Assembly (NCBI RefSeq): GCF_009932355.1
Contig: NZ_LEKU01000003.1
Span: forward strand, 1 to 64,000
Length of the DNA stretch: 64,000 nucleotides
Direction: 5' to 3'
From: Riemerella anatipestifer_E
GTDB lineage: Bacteria; Bacteroidota; Bacteroidia; Flavobacteriales; Weeksellaceae
Positions 26,074 to 34,938 of this stretch are shown here, in pieces. Made by a program: the position numbers and the translations under genes. The notes below the pieces were generated by a model. That model ran no database searches and was not told the origin of the DNA. It was given only the letters and a program-made list of their open reading frames with translations. The stretch's first letter is position 1, and every line of letters starts with the position of its first letter.

Positions 26074-28521
26074 ATGCTTTACGCTCAAGTCATACTGCCA
26101 CTTAATCTAAAAGGAACTTTCACTTACAAAGTTCCCATTGATTTACAGGATAAAATAGCGTTGGGTATGCGTGTTCTTGTTCCGTTTAGAGGAAAAAAAA
26201 TCTATACTGGAATCATCTCAGACCTTCACCAAAACACTCCCGAAGAGTTTTCTCCAAAGGAAATTTATAGCATTTTAGACGACACCCCTATTTTACCTCT
26301 CCCACAGCTTGAGTTCTGGCAATGGCTATCTTCCTACTATCTGTGTAATTTGGGTGATATTTACCGTTTAGCATTTCCTTCATCATTAAAATTGGAAAGT
26401 GAGACCTATCTAAAACTCAAACCAAATGCTAACATAGATTATGAACTTCTAGATGCCAACGAAATACTTTTAATACAGGCATTGGAAGTCCAACAATTGG
26501 TCAATCTTTCTGAAATGGAAGCCTTTATTCCAAAGAAAAATTTAATTAAAACCATCAACGCTCTTATAGATATGCACTATATAGAGATAGATGAAAAAGT
26601 GGCAGAAAAGTACAAAGTAAAGGAGGTAGCTTATGTAAAAATCAAAGAGGAATTATTAGACAATCAGTCTTTAGCAGAGGTCATTTCTAGCCTGAATAGA
26701 GCAGAAAAACAAAAAGAACTTTTCCTGCTCATTTTGTCTAAACAAACGGCTTCGCCTGAAGTTCCTATTAAAAAATCTATTTTGTTTGAGGAAAATAATT
26801 TCGCCCACGCTCAAATGAAAGCTCTAATAGATAAAGGTCTAGTAGATGAATATTACCTCCAGCACGACCGACTAGAGGCTTATAGTGGCGATATAGAAAA
26901 TATTGAACCTCTTACTGAAAATCAAAACAATACACTTAAAGCAATAGAAGAGGCTTTTGCTCAAAATCAGAAAGTATTATTACACGGCGTAACTTCTTCA
27001 GGGAAAACCCACATCTATATCCACTTGATAGAGCAACTCATCAAAGAGGATAAAAACACATTATTATTACTACCCGAGATTGCATTAACCAAGCAAATTA
27101 TCCGTAGGCTAGAAAAGAAATACGGCGATTTAATTGGCTTTTATCATCAAAAACTCACCGATTTTGAACGAGTGGAAGTTTGGCGAAAAGTAAAACTCAA
27201 CAAGATTAAAGTCCTTATTGGAACTAGAAACGCATTGTTCCTACCCTACCAAAATTTAGATTTAGTGATTGTAGATGAAGAACACGATTCTGCCTACAAA
27301 CCTAGAGAAGCTAGCCCTTACTTTAATGCTAAAGATGCAACTCAAATTTTAGCTCATCATTATAAAGCTCATCTACTGCTCGGCTCTGCTACGCCATCTT
27401 TGGAGTCTTATTACGCTGCACAAAAAGGAAAACTTAAATACCTTTATTTAGGCGAACGATACGGCAATGTAGATTTACCCGATTTTGAAATCATCAATAT
27501 TAAAGAAGAACAGGAAGCCAAAACTTTAAATGGTAATTTTTCGGCAGCATTAGTTCAAAAAGTTCAGGAAAACCTAGAGGACAAAAAACAAATTATTATC
27601 CTCCATAATAGAAGAGGCTATGCCAATGTGGTAGAATGTGAGGCTTGCGGACATGTAACCTATTGCTCTAACTGTGATGTAATAATGACCTATCACAAAT
27701 CTTCTAACGAATTGAAGTGCCATTATTGTGGACAAAGAGCATCTAAACCTAACCAATGCCCTAAGTGCCAGTCTCAACAACTCAATACCAAAGGCATCGG
27801 AGTAGAACAAGTGGCGGAGGAAGTCAAAAGATTGTTTCCAGAAGCAGAAGTGGACAGAATGGACATAGACTCTATGAGAAAAAAGTTCGCCTATGAAAAA
27901 CTCTACGAAAAAATAGAAAATAGAGAAACCGATATCATTGTTGGCACACAGATGATTTCTAAAGGTTTAGACTTTGACCATATAGACCTAGTGGCAATTC
28001 CTAAGGCTGATGCACTTCTCTATGTGCAAGATTTCCGAGCAGAAGAAAGAGCTTATCAACTCATCACTCAGGTATCTGGAAGAGCAGGCAGAACTTCAGG
28101 AAAAGGTAAAGTAGTTATACAAACTTACAACCCAACACACCCTTTGTTTAGCTTGATTAATCACAATAGTACTCAAGAAATTTATGAGCATTTTCTAAAT
28201 GACAGGAAAAAATTCCTCTATCCACCATTTACCAAAGTAGTGCTTATAGAAATTAAACACTCCAAAGAAGGTAAAGCAGATAGAGCTTCACAATTTTTAG
28301 GCTCTATCCTTAGGAAATATCTGCCTTTAGACTGTGTTTTAGGTCCAGAAAAAGCGCCTATCGCAAAGTTGAAAAACAAATATCAGTTCCAAATATTACT
28401 CAAACTGCCTAGAAATAATAAATACTTTACTTTCAAAGAGTACATTTCACAATCATTGGACGAGTTCAGAGAAATATCCGCTTATCAATCTGTGAAAATA
28501 GAGGTGTTTGTAGATTTTTAA
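26074..28521 (+). CDS. priA: Primosomal replication restart helicase PriA
   Basis: About 815 aa. I start it at ATG 26074 (MLYAQVILPL), since an upstream TTG lies inside the -7 element TATTTTTG (26057-26064) and could not be in the mRNA; the message is probably almost leaderless. The N-terminal DNA-binding domain (VILPLNLKGTFTYKVP) is followed by Walker A GVTSSGKTHIY (about 305), DEEHDSAYK (motif II), and a cysteine-rich zinc region (about 521-575, CEACGHVTYCSNC, CHYCG, CPKC) inserted in the helicase. The C-terminal helicase motif QVSGRAGR is present. PriA reloads the replisome at stalled forks. All motifs are intact. Confidence 0.95.
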   Translation: MLYAQVILPLNLKGTFTYKVPIDLQDKIALGMRVLVPFRGKKIYTGIISDLHQNTPEEFSPKEIYSILDDTPILPLPQLEFWQWLSSYYLCNLGDIYRLAFPSSLKLESETYLKLKPNANIDYELLDANEILLIQALEVQQLVNLSEMEAFIPKKNLIKTINALIDMHYIEIDEKVAEKYKVKEVAYVKIKEELLDNQSLAEVISSLNRAEKQKELFLLILSKQTASPEVPIKKSILFEENNFAHAQMKALIDKGLVDEYYLQHDRLEAYSGDIENIEPLTENQNNTLKAIEEAFAQNQKVLLHGVTSSGKTHIYIHLIEQLIKEDKNTLLLLPEIALTKQIIRRLEKKYGDLIGFYHQKLTDFERVEVWRKVKLNKIKVLIGTRNALFLPYQNLDLVIVDEEHDSAYKPREASPYFNAKDATQILAHHYKAHLLLGSATPSLESYYAAQKGKLKYLYLGERYGNVDLPDFEIINIKEEQEAKTLNGNFSAALVQKVQENLEDKKQIIILHNRRGYANVVECEACGHVTYCSNCDVIMTYHKSSNELKCHYCGQRASKPNQCPKCQSQQLNTKGIGVEQVAEEVKRLFPEAEVDRMDIDSMRKKFAYEKLYEKIENRETDIIVGTQMISKGLDFDHIDLVAIPKADALLYVQDFRAEERAYQLITQVSGRAGRTSGKGKVVIQTYNPTHPLFSLINHNSTQEIYEHFLNDRKKFLYPPFTKVVLIEIKHSKEGKADRASQFLGSILRKYLPLDCVLGPEKAPIAKLKNKYQFQILLKLPRNNKYFTFKEYISQSLDEFREISAYQSVKIEVFVDF

Positions 28522-28641
28522 CTCTTTTTAACATAATTTAAGTCTATTTACCACCCTTGCATAGGTCTAGACTTATAATATTTTTTACCTTTGTTTCGTT
28601 GTTTTCTAATAGAAAACCTCAAAGTAATAAAATTTCAAAGT

Positions 28642-30063
28642 ATGAATTTAATAAAAAAAGGACTTTTAACAGCCTGTATATCTATATTTTCCGTTTCATT
28701 TGCTCAATACTCTAGTTCGTACCCTACCTACGAAACACCAACTACTGAAAAAGTAACTCTTTCGGCTAAAGAAGAACTGGACATCGCTATCAATCGACTG
28801 GCAAGTGACCCTATGGTAAAAAATGGTCAATGGGGATTTGTAGTATACGACCCAAAAAGTAAGCAAGTCATAAGTTCTTATAACGAAACTACTCCATTAG
28901 TTCCTGCATCTACCACAAAGTTATTAACTACAGATGCAGCCATGAACATTATAGGTCCCAAATTCAAGTACAATACACAGCTAGAATACTCTGGTAAAAT
29001 ATCTGAAACAGGAGTTCTAGAAGGCAACCTATACATTATAGGTAGCGGCGACCCTACTTTGGGAACTGGTATGGCTGGTTCTTCTAGTTATAGTAGCATT
29101 GCTTCTGATTTTATATCTTCAATAAAGAGCTTAGGAATTACCAAAATCAACGGTAGCATTTTCGTACAAACTGCTATTTTCAAAGGTAATAATGACAACC
29201 TTCCTGCTAACATTGTATGGCTAGAAAGAGAGAACTACTATCTCCCTGTGGGCAAGACAGCCAATATAGACCCAACCAAAGAGAGAAAAATCACCAAACG
29301 CAAATTTAAAGCCGATGAAAAAAGATTTTTCTATGTTTCTCCATACACCAACCAAATGGTTTATACAGAATCTTTTGAAGGCAATACTGTAACTGGTAAG
29401 ATACCTTCTGCACCTTATTCTCTCGCCAATACATTAAAGGCTTCTTTACTTAAAAATAAGATATCTGTAACAGGCAAAGTAGAGGGCAAAACCATTGATA
29501 TAGAACCCGAAAACAGAACTTTTATCACCAAATATCAATCACCTAGCTTAGAGGATATTGTCTATTTCGTTAATCAGATGAGTAATAATAGATTTGCAGA
29601 AGCTCTACTGCGTTCAGTAGGATTTTATAAAAACGGAGACGAATCCTTAGAAACAGGCAGACAAACAATTGTAGAACATCTAAATGCTAACGGCTATGAT
29701 TTCAACGGATTAAACCTAATGGACGGTAGCGGTTTATCTAGAAACAACTTAGTAACCCCTATTTCACAGGTTAAGTTTTTGGCAGGTCTTATGAAAGAGA
29801 AATATTACAAATCGTACTTTGATTCGTTGCCTATTGCAGGGCAGACAGGTACATTAAGGAAAATGTTTCTCTATAACGAAGGCTACGGACAAATCTTCGC
29901 TAAAACAGGTACATTAAGAGCTGTAAAATGTCTAGCAGGTTACATCAATACCAAATCTGGCAGAACCCTTACCTTCTCATTGTTAATCAATAATTATACA
30001 GGTTCTGTACATCAGATTAAAGCTAAAATGGAAAAACTACTAGAGCCTACACTCAACCTCTAG
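28642..30063 (+). CDS. dacB: D-alanyl-D-alanine carboxypeptidase/endopeptidase PBP4
   Basis: 473 aa from ATG 28642, which gives a proper signal peptide (MNLIKKGLL to SVSFAQ). A -7 element TACCTTTG (28586-28593) lies upstream. The penicillin-binding motifs are complete: SxxK in PASTTKLL (about 90), SNN in QMSNNRFAEALL (about 314) and KTG in FAKTGTLRAVK (about 421). The large domain inserted between SxxK and SNN is typical of class C PBP4. It trims peptidoglycan peptides and cleaves cross-links in the periplasm. Single gene; a terminator follows. Confidence 0.93.
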   Translation: MNLIKKGLLTACISIFSVSFAQYSSSYPTYETPTTEKVTLSAKEELDIAINRLASDPMVKNGQWGFVVYDPKSKQVISSYNETTPLVPASTTKLLTTDAAMNIIGPKFKYNTQLEYSGKISETGVLEGNLYIIGSGDPTLGTGMAGSSSYSSIASDFISSIKSLGITKINGSIFVQTAIFKGNNDNLPANIVWLERENYYLPVGKTANIDPTKERKITKRKFKADEKRFFYVSPYTNQMVYTESFEGNTVTGKIPSAPYSLANTLKASLLKNKISVTGKVEGKTIDIEPENRTFITKYQSPSLEDIVYFVNQMSNNRFAEALLRSVGFYKNGDESLETGRQTIVEHLNANGYDFNGLNLMDGSGLSRNNLVTPISQVKFLAGLMKEKYYKSYFDSLPIAGQTGTLRKMFLYNEGYGQIFAKTGTLRAVKCLAGYINTKSGRTLTFSLLINNYTGSVHQIKAKMEKLLEPTLNL

Positions 30064-30082
30064 TATTTGTAAAATAATCCAT

Positions 30083-30111
30083 AAAGTCTTCCAATAGTGA
30101 AGGCTTTTTTT
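30083..30111 (+). terminator. Intrinsic terminator after dacB
   Basis: AAAGTCTTC and GAAGGCTTT form a 9-bp stem with a G-U pair, followed by TTTTTTATT. Confidence 0.8.
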
Positions 30112-30152
30112 ATTAAATTAGCCAACGATTTTATAACCAAAATAAACTAAAT

Positions 30153-31346
30153 ATGATTTCTAAAAATTATCTAGAGTATTTACAAACCGAACTTCAAAAC
30201 ATCAAGAACGAAGGTCTTTATAAAAACGAACGCATCATTACCTCTCAACAATCGGCTGAAATTATAGCTAATGGTAAAAAGTTACTTAACTTCTGTGCCA
30301 ATAACTACCTCGGGCTATCCAACCACCCCGAAGTTATGAAAGCCTCACAAGACGCTATTGCTTCTCACGGTTACGGTATGTCTTCAGTGCGTTTTATATG
30401 TGGTACACAAGACATTCATAAAAATCTAGAGGCTAAAATATCTGAGTTTTTGGGTATGGAAGACACCATTCTCTATGCCGCTTGTTTTGATGCCAACGGA
30501 GGGGTTTTTGAACCACTATTTACAGCAGAAGATGCCATCATTTCTGATGAACTTAACCACGCTTCTATTATTGATGGAGTAAGACTTTGCAAAGCGGCAA
30601 GGTATCGCTACAAAAACAATGATATGGCAGATTTGGAAGCTCAGCTTATTGAAGCGAGTAAACACAACCACAGATTTAAAATCATTGTTACCGATGGAGT
30701 ATTCTCTATGGACGGTATCGTAGCCGACTTAAAAGGCGTTTGTGATTTAGCTGAAAAATACGATGCTCTAGTAATGGTGGACGACTCCCACGCCACAGGT
30801 TTTATCGGCAAAACAGGAAGAGGCACTCACGAAGCAAACGAAGTTATGGGAAGAGTGGACATCATTACTTCTACACTAGGTAAAGCACTAGGTGGAGCAT
30901 TGGGTGGCTTTACTTCTGGTAAAAAAGAAATTATAGATATGTTAAGACAGCGTTCTAGACCTTATCTGTTTTCCAACTCTTTAGCCCCTGGCATTGTAGG
31001 TGCGGCGACCAAAGTTCTAGAAATGATTTCCGAAGATACCAGTTTAAGAGATAAGGTAATGGATAACGCCCAATATTTTAGAACCCAAATGAAAGCCAAA
31101 GGCTTTGACATTCCTGATGGCGATGCCGCTATTGTACCTGTAATGCTTTATGATGCCCCACTATCACAAAAAATGGCAGAAAAACTTATGGACGAAGGCA
31201 TCTATGTTATCGGGTTTTTCTACCCTGTGGTTCCTAAAGGTAAGGCTAGAATTAGAGTACAATTATCAGCCGCACACACAAGAGAACATTTAGATAAGGC
31301 TATAGCTGCCTTTGAAAAAGTAGGAAAAGAATTAGGGGTTATCTAA
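30153..31346 (+). CDS. kbl: Glycine C-acetyltransferase (2-amino-3-ketobutyrate CoA ligase)
   Basis: 397 aa, the usual length. It is an alpha-oxoamine synthase: NFCANNYLGLSNHPEV at about 47-62, the PLP Asp region VMVDDSHATGFIGKTGRG at about 207-224, and the PLP lysine in TSTLGKALGGALGG (about 240-253). It converts 2-amino-3-ketobutyrate plus CoA to glycine and acetyl-CoA in threonine breakdown. Threonine dehydrogenase (tdh) is not adjacent. Relatives include BioF and Spt; the N-terminus and FICGTQDIHKNLE text favour Kbl. Confidence 0.93.
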   Translation: MISKNYLEYLQTELQNIKNEGLYKNERIITSQQSAEIIANGKKLLNFCANNYLGLSNHPEVMKASQDAIASHGYGMSSVRFICGTQDIHKNLEAKISEFLGMEDTILYAACFDANGGVFEPLFTAEDAIISDELNHASIIDGVRLCKAARYRYKNNDMADLEAQLIEASKHNHRFKIIVTDGVFSMDGIVADLKGVCDLAEKYDALVMVDDSHATGFIGKTGRGTHEANEVMGRVDIITSTLGKALGGALGGFTSGKKEIIDMLRQRSRPYLFSNSLAPGIVGAATKVLEMISEDTSLRDKVMDNAQYFRTQMKAKGFDIPDGDAAIVPVMLYDAPLSQKMAEKLMDEGIYVIGFFYPVVPKGKARIRVQLSAAHTREHLDKAIAAFEKVGKELGVI

Positions 31347-31356
31347 AACATTAAGA

Positions 31357-31376
31357 CTAACACTTTATATACAAAA
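31357..31376 (+). repeat. Upstream copy of cassette-flank motif
   Basis: CTAACACTTTATATACAAAA, 11 bases after the kbl stop, matches the motif at 32387-32406 at about 14-15 of 20 positions (identical CTAACAC start and CAAAA end). Together they bracket the Mrr-type gene. The lower match makes this copy tentative. Confidence 0.4.
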
Positions 31377-31448
31377 CTACATTAGAGCATTACATAAATT
31401 AAAATATTTACTTTAGTCGGTAACCTTTAAAACCAAGCTGAAAAGAGT

Positions 31449-32372
31449 ATGTCAATACCAAAATATAATGAGATACAAGTTCCTGCTCTAAAACTTTTAG
31501 AAGACGGGAAAATTTTAAAATTGAGAGATTTTATTGAACCTATTGCATTACACTTTAACTTGTCAAATGATGAAATAAATCAAATGTATCCATCAGGCAA
31601 TGGATATATATTTTATGACAGAATATCTTGGGCTTTAAGTTATCTGAATATGGCAGGTTTGTTAAATAAACCAGGAAGAGGATTATTTAAAATCAGTCAG
31701 AAAGGTATTGAACTCTTAAAAACTCCCGAAAAGATTGTCCGTTTTGTTGAAAAAGAAGTTCAAAAATCAGATAAAGTTAAGAAGGAAAGAGAACCTTCTA
31801 AAATAGAAATCATTGATACTAAGAGTGACAACCTTACTCCTCAAGAAAAACTGTATAATTCTTTTAATAAAATTAGACAAACTGTTTACGATGAAATTAT
31901 CAATACAATCTTAAGTAAAAGTCCAACTGCGTTTGAAAAACTTGTAGTTTTATTACTTCAAAAAATGGGTTATGGTGGAGAAATTAAAGATTCTGGATTG
32001 ATAACAAAAAGAACAAATGACGGTGGAATTGATGGTATAATTAAAGAGGATATATTAGGATTTGGTCGTATAAACATACAAGCTAAAAGGTACAGAAGAG
32101 ATATTGGCATTGGAAGAGAGGAAATTCAAAAGTTTGTTGGAGCTTTGATGGTAGCACAATCGAATAAAGGCGTTTTCATCACTACTTCATATTTTTCGAA
32201 TGGAGCGAGAGAATATGTGGAAAATTTATTTGGTAACACTACCATCGTTTTAATTGACGGCAACCAGTTAGCTGAATATATTTACAATTATGGACTCGGA
32301 ATGCAAGTGGAGCAACTCATTGAAATAAAGAAAATGGATAGTGATTTTTGGGACTCAATGTCAGACGAATAA
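31449..32372 (+). CDS. Mrr-type restriction endonuclease
   Basis: 307 aa. The N-terminal about 95 residues are the winged-helix Mrr N-domain (PALKLLEDGKILKLRDFIE; YDRISWALSYLNMAGLLNKPGRGLFKIS). The C-terminal Mrr catalytic domain runs from FEKLVVLLLQKMGYG (162-176) through D191-G-G-I-D195 to QAKR (Q211, K213), a complete D-(Q/E)xK nuclease core. Such proteins are type IV enzymes that cut methylated foreign DNA, with no partner methylase. None is adjacent. It is an isolated accessory gene between kbl and a ZIP transporter gene, bracketed by copies of a 20-bp motif, so it was probably acquired. Confidence 0.9.
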   Translation: MSIPKYNEIQVPALKLLEDGKILKLRDFIEPIALHFNLSNDEINQMYPSGNGYIFYDRISWALSYLNMAGLLNKPGRGLFKISQKGIELLKTPEKIVRFVEKEVQKSDKVKKEREPSKIEIIDTKSDNLTPQEKLYNSFNKIRQTVYDEIINTILSKSPTAFEKLVVLLLQKMGYGGEIKDSGLITKRTNDGGIDGIIKEDILGFGRINIQAKRYRRDIGIGREEIQKFVGALMVAQSNKGVFITTSYFSNGAREYVENLFGNTTIVLIDGNQLAEYIYNYGLGMQVEQLIEIKKMDSDFWDSMSDE

Positions 32373-32386
32373 TGAGACTATACTAA

Positions 32387-32406
32387 CTAACACAGCATTC
32401 ACAAAA
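32387..32406 (+). repeat. Downstream copy of cassette-flank motif
   Basis: CTAACACAGCATTCACAAAA starts 14 bases after the Mrr gene stop. It matches CTAACATAGCATTTGCAAAA, found 12 bases after the stop of the unrelated gene at 48248-49015, at 17 of 20 positions. A shared 3' flank of two unrelated accessory genes suggests a recombination site or common cassette end. Confidence 0.6.
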
Positions 32407-32410
32407 AACA

Positions 32411-32462
32411 AATTCGTGGAAATAATAGAGAACTTTATCATTTCCACGAATTCTTATTTTAA
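32411..32462. terminator. Bidirectional intrinsic terminator
   Basis: AATTCGTGGAAAT and ATTTCCACGAATT are perfect 13-bp arms with a 16-base loop and a CTTATTTTA tail. It lies between the convergent Mrr-type and ZIP genes. Confidence 0.85.
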
Positions 32463-32496
32463 TAATATTAAAATCTAACGCAATAAGTTTAAACCT

Positions 32497-33189
32497 TTAA
32501 TGATGATGGAATAAATGCCCTAGCAAAGCAATCAGAATTCCTGACACTACAAGCAGGAGCTTCGTCCAATCCATTTTATGATTTTTGTTACTTTCAAATA
32601 TAATTACGGCGGAGATGTGCAGAAATATTCCTCCCACTATCGCCAGAAAATAAGACTGCCACTCCATTGGGATATATTTTCCCAAAAGCACTCCAAGAGG
32701 AGAAGCCAAAGCAAAAATGCTAATAATACTCCACGAATAACGCTTTGATGACCCTTTACCAAACAAATACGCTCCCAAAACAAAGGAAATAGGAAGGTTA
32801 TGAAACAGGATACCTGTAAGATAAGGCGACAAAACCTCTGTTTCGTTAGCTAAAGGGATACCTTCTATAAAAGCATGAAAAAACAAACCCACCATAAGTG
32901 CCACAGGCAGTATATTTTTAGTTTCGCTATGATGGTGGATATGCCCATGCTCAAAGCCTTTGGTAAGACTTTCTAAAACCATCTGCAACAGCACTCCTAA
33001 CACAATCCAAATACCTATATTATGATTATGTTCGTGGTAGACTTGAGGAAAGACTTCGTTAAGACAAATCGTAATAAGAAACCCCGCACTTAGAATAAGT
33101 AAATTCTTTGCTAGCTTCTCTTTAGCCCCAAAAAACTTGCCTAACAATACACCTACTATTACACTTAGAATGAGAAGAACAATAATCAT
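32497..33189 (-). CDS. ZIP-family metal transporter
   Basis: 230 aa with about seven to eight membrane segments. The metal-binding HEHNHN (about 52-57) and HGHIHHH cluster (about 81-87) sit in loops, and the transport helices carry NEVFPQVYHEH and the ZIP signature FFHAFIEGIPLA (about 103-114), whose His and Glu coordinate metal. It imports zinc or another divalent metal into the cytosol. A TATTTTTG -7-like element (33216-33209) lies about 20 bases upstream. No Zur-like site was identified. Confidence 0.88.
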   Translation of the reverse strand: MIIVLLILSVIVGVLLGKFFGAKEKLAKNLLILSAGFLITICLNEVFPQVYHEHNHNIGIWIVLGVLLQMVLESLTKGFEHGHIHHHSETKNILPVALMVGLFFHAFIEGIPLANETEVLSPYLTGILFHNLPISFVLGAYLFGKGSSKRYSWSIISIFALASPLGVLLGKYIPMEWQSYFLAIVGGIFLHISAVIIFESNKNHKMDWTKLLLVVSGILIALLGHLFHHH

Positions 33190-33380
33190 AGAATTAAAAA
33201 TAGAACCGCAAAAATATTAAAAAACCTTGGGAGTATAGCTATAAAATGGAAGCCCTGAAGTAAAAAAGCAAATCAACTATAACTAATAATATAAAACACC
33301 ACCAAAACTAAACAGATATTTAAGTCTTATATTCCTTATTTTTTTATTAACTTTGCACCCAGTTTTTGAGAAAATGTAAT

Positions 33381-34418
33381 ATGGCGACTAATGTTTATGA
33401 TAATATTCTCGGTTTAATAGGAAATACTCCTCTTGTTAGATTAAATAAAATTACCGAAAATATAGCAGCTACAGTCTATGCAAAGATAGAGTCTTCTAAC
33501 CCAGGGCACTCTACTAAAGATAGGATAGCTCTGCATATTATAGAACAAGCAGAAAAAAAAGGATTACTAAAACCAGGTGCTACTATTGTAGAGACCACCT
33601 CTGGTAACACGGGGTTCTCTATTGCCATGGTAAGCATTATCAAAGGGTACAAGTGTATCTTATCTGTAAGCGATAAAACCAAGCCTGAAAAAATAGCTTA
33701 TCTAAAGGCATTAGGTGCTACCGTATATGTTTGCCCTGCAAATGTACCTGCGGACGACCCTCGCTCTTATTACGAAGTCGCTAAGAGAATTGCTAAAGAA
33801 ACGCCTAACTCTATCTACATCAACCAATATTTTAACGAGCTAAATATAGATGCCCACTACACCACTACTGGTCCTGAGATATGGGAACAGACCCAAGGGA
33901 AAATCACGCACCTAATCGCATGTACTGGCACTGGTGGAACACTTTCTGGCTCTGCTAAATTTCTTAAAGAGCAAAACCCTGACATCAAAATCATTGGAGT
34001 AGATGCAGACGGTTCTATACTTAAAACTTACCACGAAACAGGAGCTATCAATAAAGAGGATATTCACCCCTACCAAATAGAAGGATTGGGCAAAAACTTA
34101 ATCCCAACCGCTCTTAGGTTTGATTTAATAGACGAATTTGTAAGAGTAAACGATGAACAAAGTGCTTACCGCACAAGAGAAATTGCTATAAAGGAAGGCA
34201 TTATGGGAGGCTACACCACAGGAGCCGTTACCCAAGCTCTGATGCAGTATGCAGAGGAGAATCCGTTTAAAGAAGACGATTTAGTGGTGCTTATTTACCC
34301 AGACCACGGTTCTAGATACATCAGCAAAGTCTATAATGACGAGTGGATGGAATCTCAAGGCTTTACCAATAACGAACTTCATAACTACGACAAGCTCTTT
34401 AAAACAGAGCATATATAA
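33381..34418 (+). CDS. PLP-dependent cysteine synthase family protein
   Basis: 345 aa from ATG 33381; the longer frame begins with TTG and is not needed, since TAACTTTG (33348-33355) places the RNA start close upstream. The PLP lysine is in SNPGHSTKDRIA (about 36-47). The PLP phosphate loops follow: TSGNTGFS (about 73-80) and CTGTGGTLSG (about 181-190). It belongs to fold type II and makes cysteine from O-acetylserine or cystathionine from serine and homocysteine. The GLGKNLIP text (about 236) is common in CBS/CysM-like proteins, so CBS-type activity cannot be excluded. Single gene. Confidence 0.88.
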   Translation: MATNVYDNILGLIGNTPLVRLNKITENIAATVYAKIESSNPGHSTKDRIALHIIEQAEKKGLLKPGATIVETTSGNTGFSIAMVSIIKGYKCILSVSDKTKPEKIAYLKALGATVYVCPANVPADDPRSYYEVAKRIAKETPNSIYINQYFNELNIDAHYTTTGPEIWEQTQGKITHLIACTGTGGTLSGSAKFLKEQNPDIKIIGVDADGSILKTYHETGAINKEDIHPYQIEGLGKNLIPTALRFDLIDEFVRVNDEQSAYRTREIAIKEGIMGGYTTGAVTQALMQYAEENPFKEDDLVVLIYPDHGSRYISKVYNDEWMESQGFTNNELHNYDKLFKTEHI

Positions 34419-34434
34419 AACTAAAATTATAGGT

Positions 34435-34473
34435 AAAAACTGTTTCTACAACAGATGTAGAAACAGTTTTTTT
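34435..34473 (+). terminator. Intrinsic terminator between cysteine synthase and SMR genes
   Basis: AAAAACTGTTTCTACA and TGTAGAAACAGTTTTT form a perfect 16-bp stem with an ACAGA loop, followed by TTT. Confidence 0.95.
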
Positions 34474-34515
34474 ATTTTACAGCAACTCATCAAAACCCTT
34501 TTTTATACCATCAAG

Positions 34516-34842
34516 ATGAATTGGATTATTTTAATCATTGCAGGACTCTTTGAAGCCTTATTTGCATTTTGTTTAGGGAAAGCCAAAACTTCGGAAAGTA
34601 CAGAAGCGGTTTGGTGGTATCTAGGCTTTTTGGTTGCTCTTACTACAAGCATGGGGTTACTCATTAAAGCCACCCAAACGCTCCCCATAGGAACCGCCTA
34701 CGCCGTATGGACAGGAATAGGAGCAGTAGGCACTGTACTGATTGGCATCTTTGTATTTAAAGAACCCGCTACCACACTAAGGCTCTTTTTCTTAGTTACT
34801 CTTATAGGCTCCATTATCGGGCTGAAAGCTGTATCAAGCTAA
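34516..34842 (+). CDS. Small multidrug-resistance family exporter (SugE/Gdx-like)
   Basis: 108 aa from ATG 34516; the longer upstream frame runs through a terminator and is not coding. It has four membrane helices. The essential Glu is in AGLFEALFAF (about residue 14), and PIGTAYAVWTGIGAVGTVLIG (about 57-77) is the SMR signature. The early WI(L/V)LIIAGLFE text is closest to SugE/Gdx guanidinium exporters rather than EmrE. SMR proteins act as antiparallel dimers. No guanidine riboswitch was seen; a terminator separates it from the gene before it, so it should have its own promoter. Confidence 0.88.
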   Translation: MNWIILIIAGLFEALFAFCLGKAKTSESTEAVWWYLGFLVALTTSMGLLIKATQTLPIGTAYAVWTGIGAVGTVLIGIFVFKEPATTLRLFFLVTLIGSIIGLKAVSS

Positions 34843-34856
34843 ATACATTTTTAGGG

Positions 34857-34913
34857 AAGACCTCCCTATGGATATAGGGAACGCCTCCCCACGGTCGTGG
34901 GGAGGCGTTTCTC
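34857..34913. repeat. GC-rich double hairpin after SMR gene
   Basis: Two related units follow each other: GGAAGACCTCCC, then GGAACGCCTCCCCACG pairing with CGTGGGGAGGCGTTTC to make a stem of at least 13 bp. The GC content is far above the surroundings. The T tract is poor on both strands, so it is an atypical terminator or a REP-like repeat between convergent genes. Confidence 0.6.
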
Positions 34914-34938
34914 ATTAAGCTAGGGAATAGCACCCTAT

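Noticed and set aside
34336..34515. N-terminal extension of the SMR transporter frame
   Set aside because: It overlaps the cysteine synthase gene and runs through a perfect terminator; ATG 34516 gives the normal SMR length.
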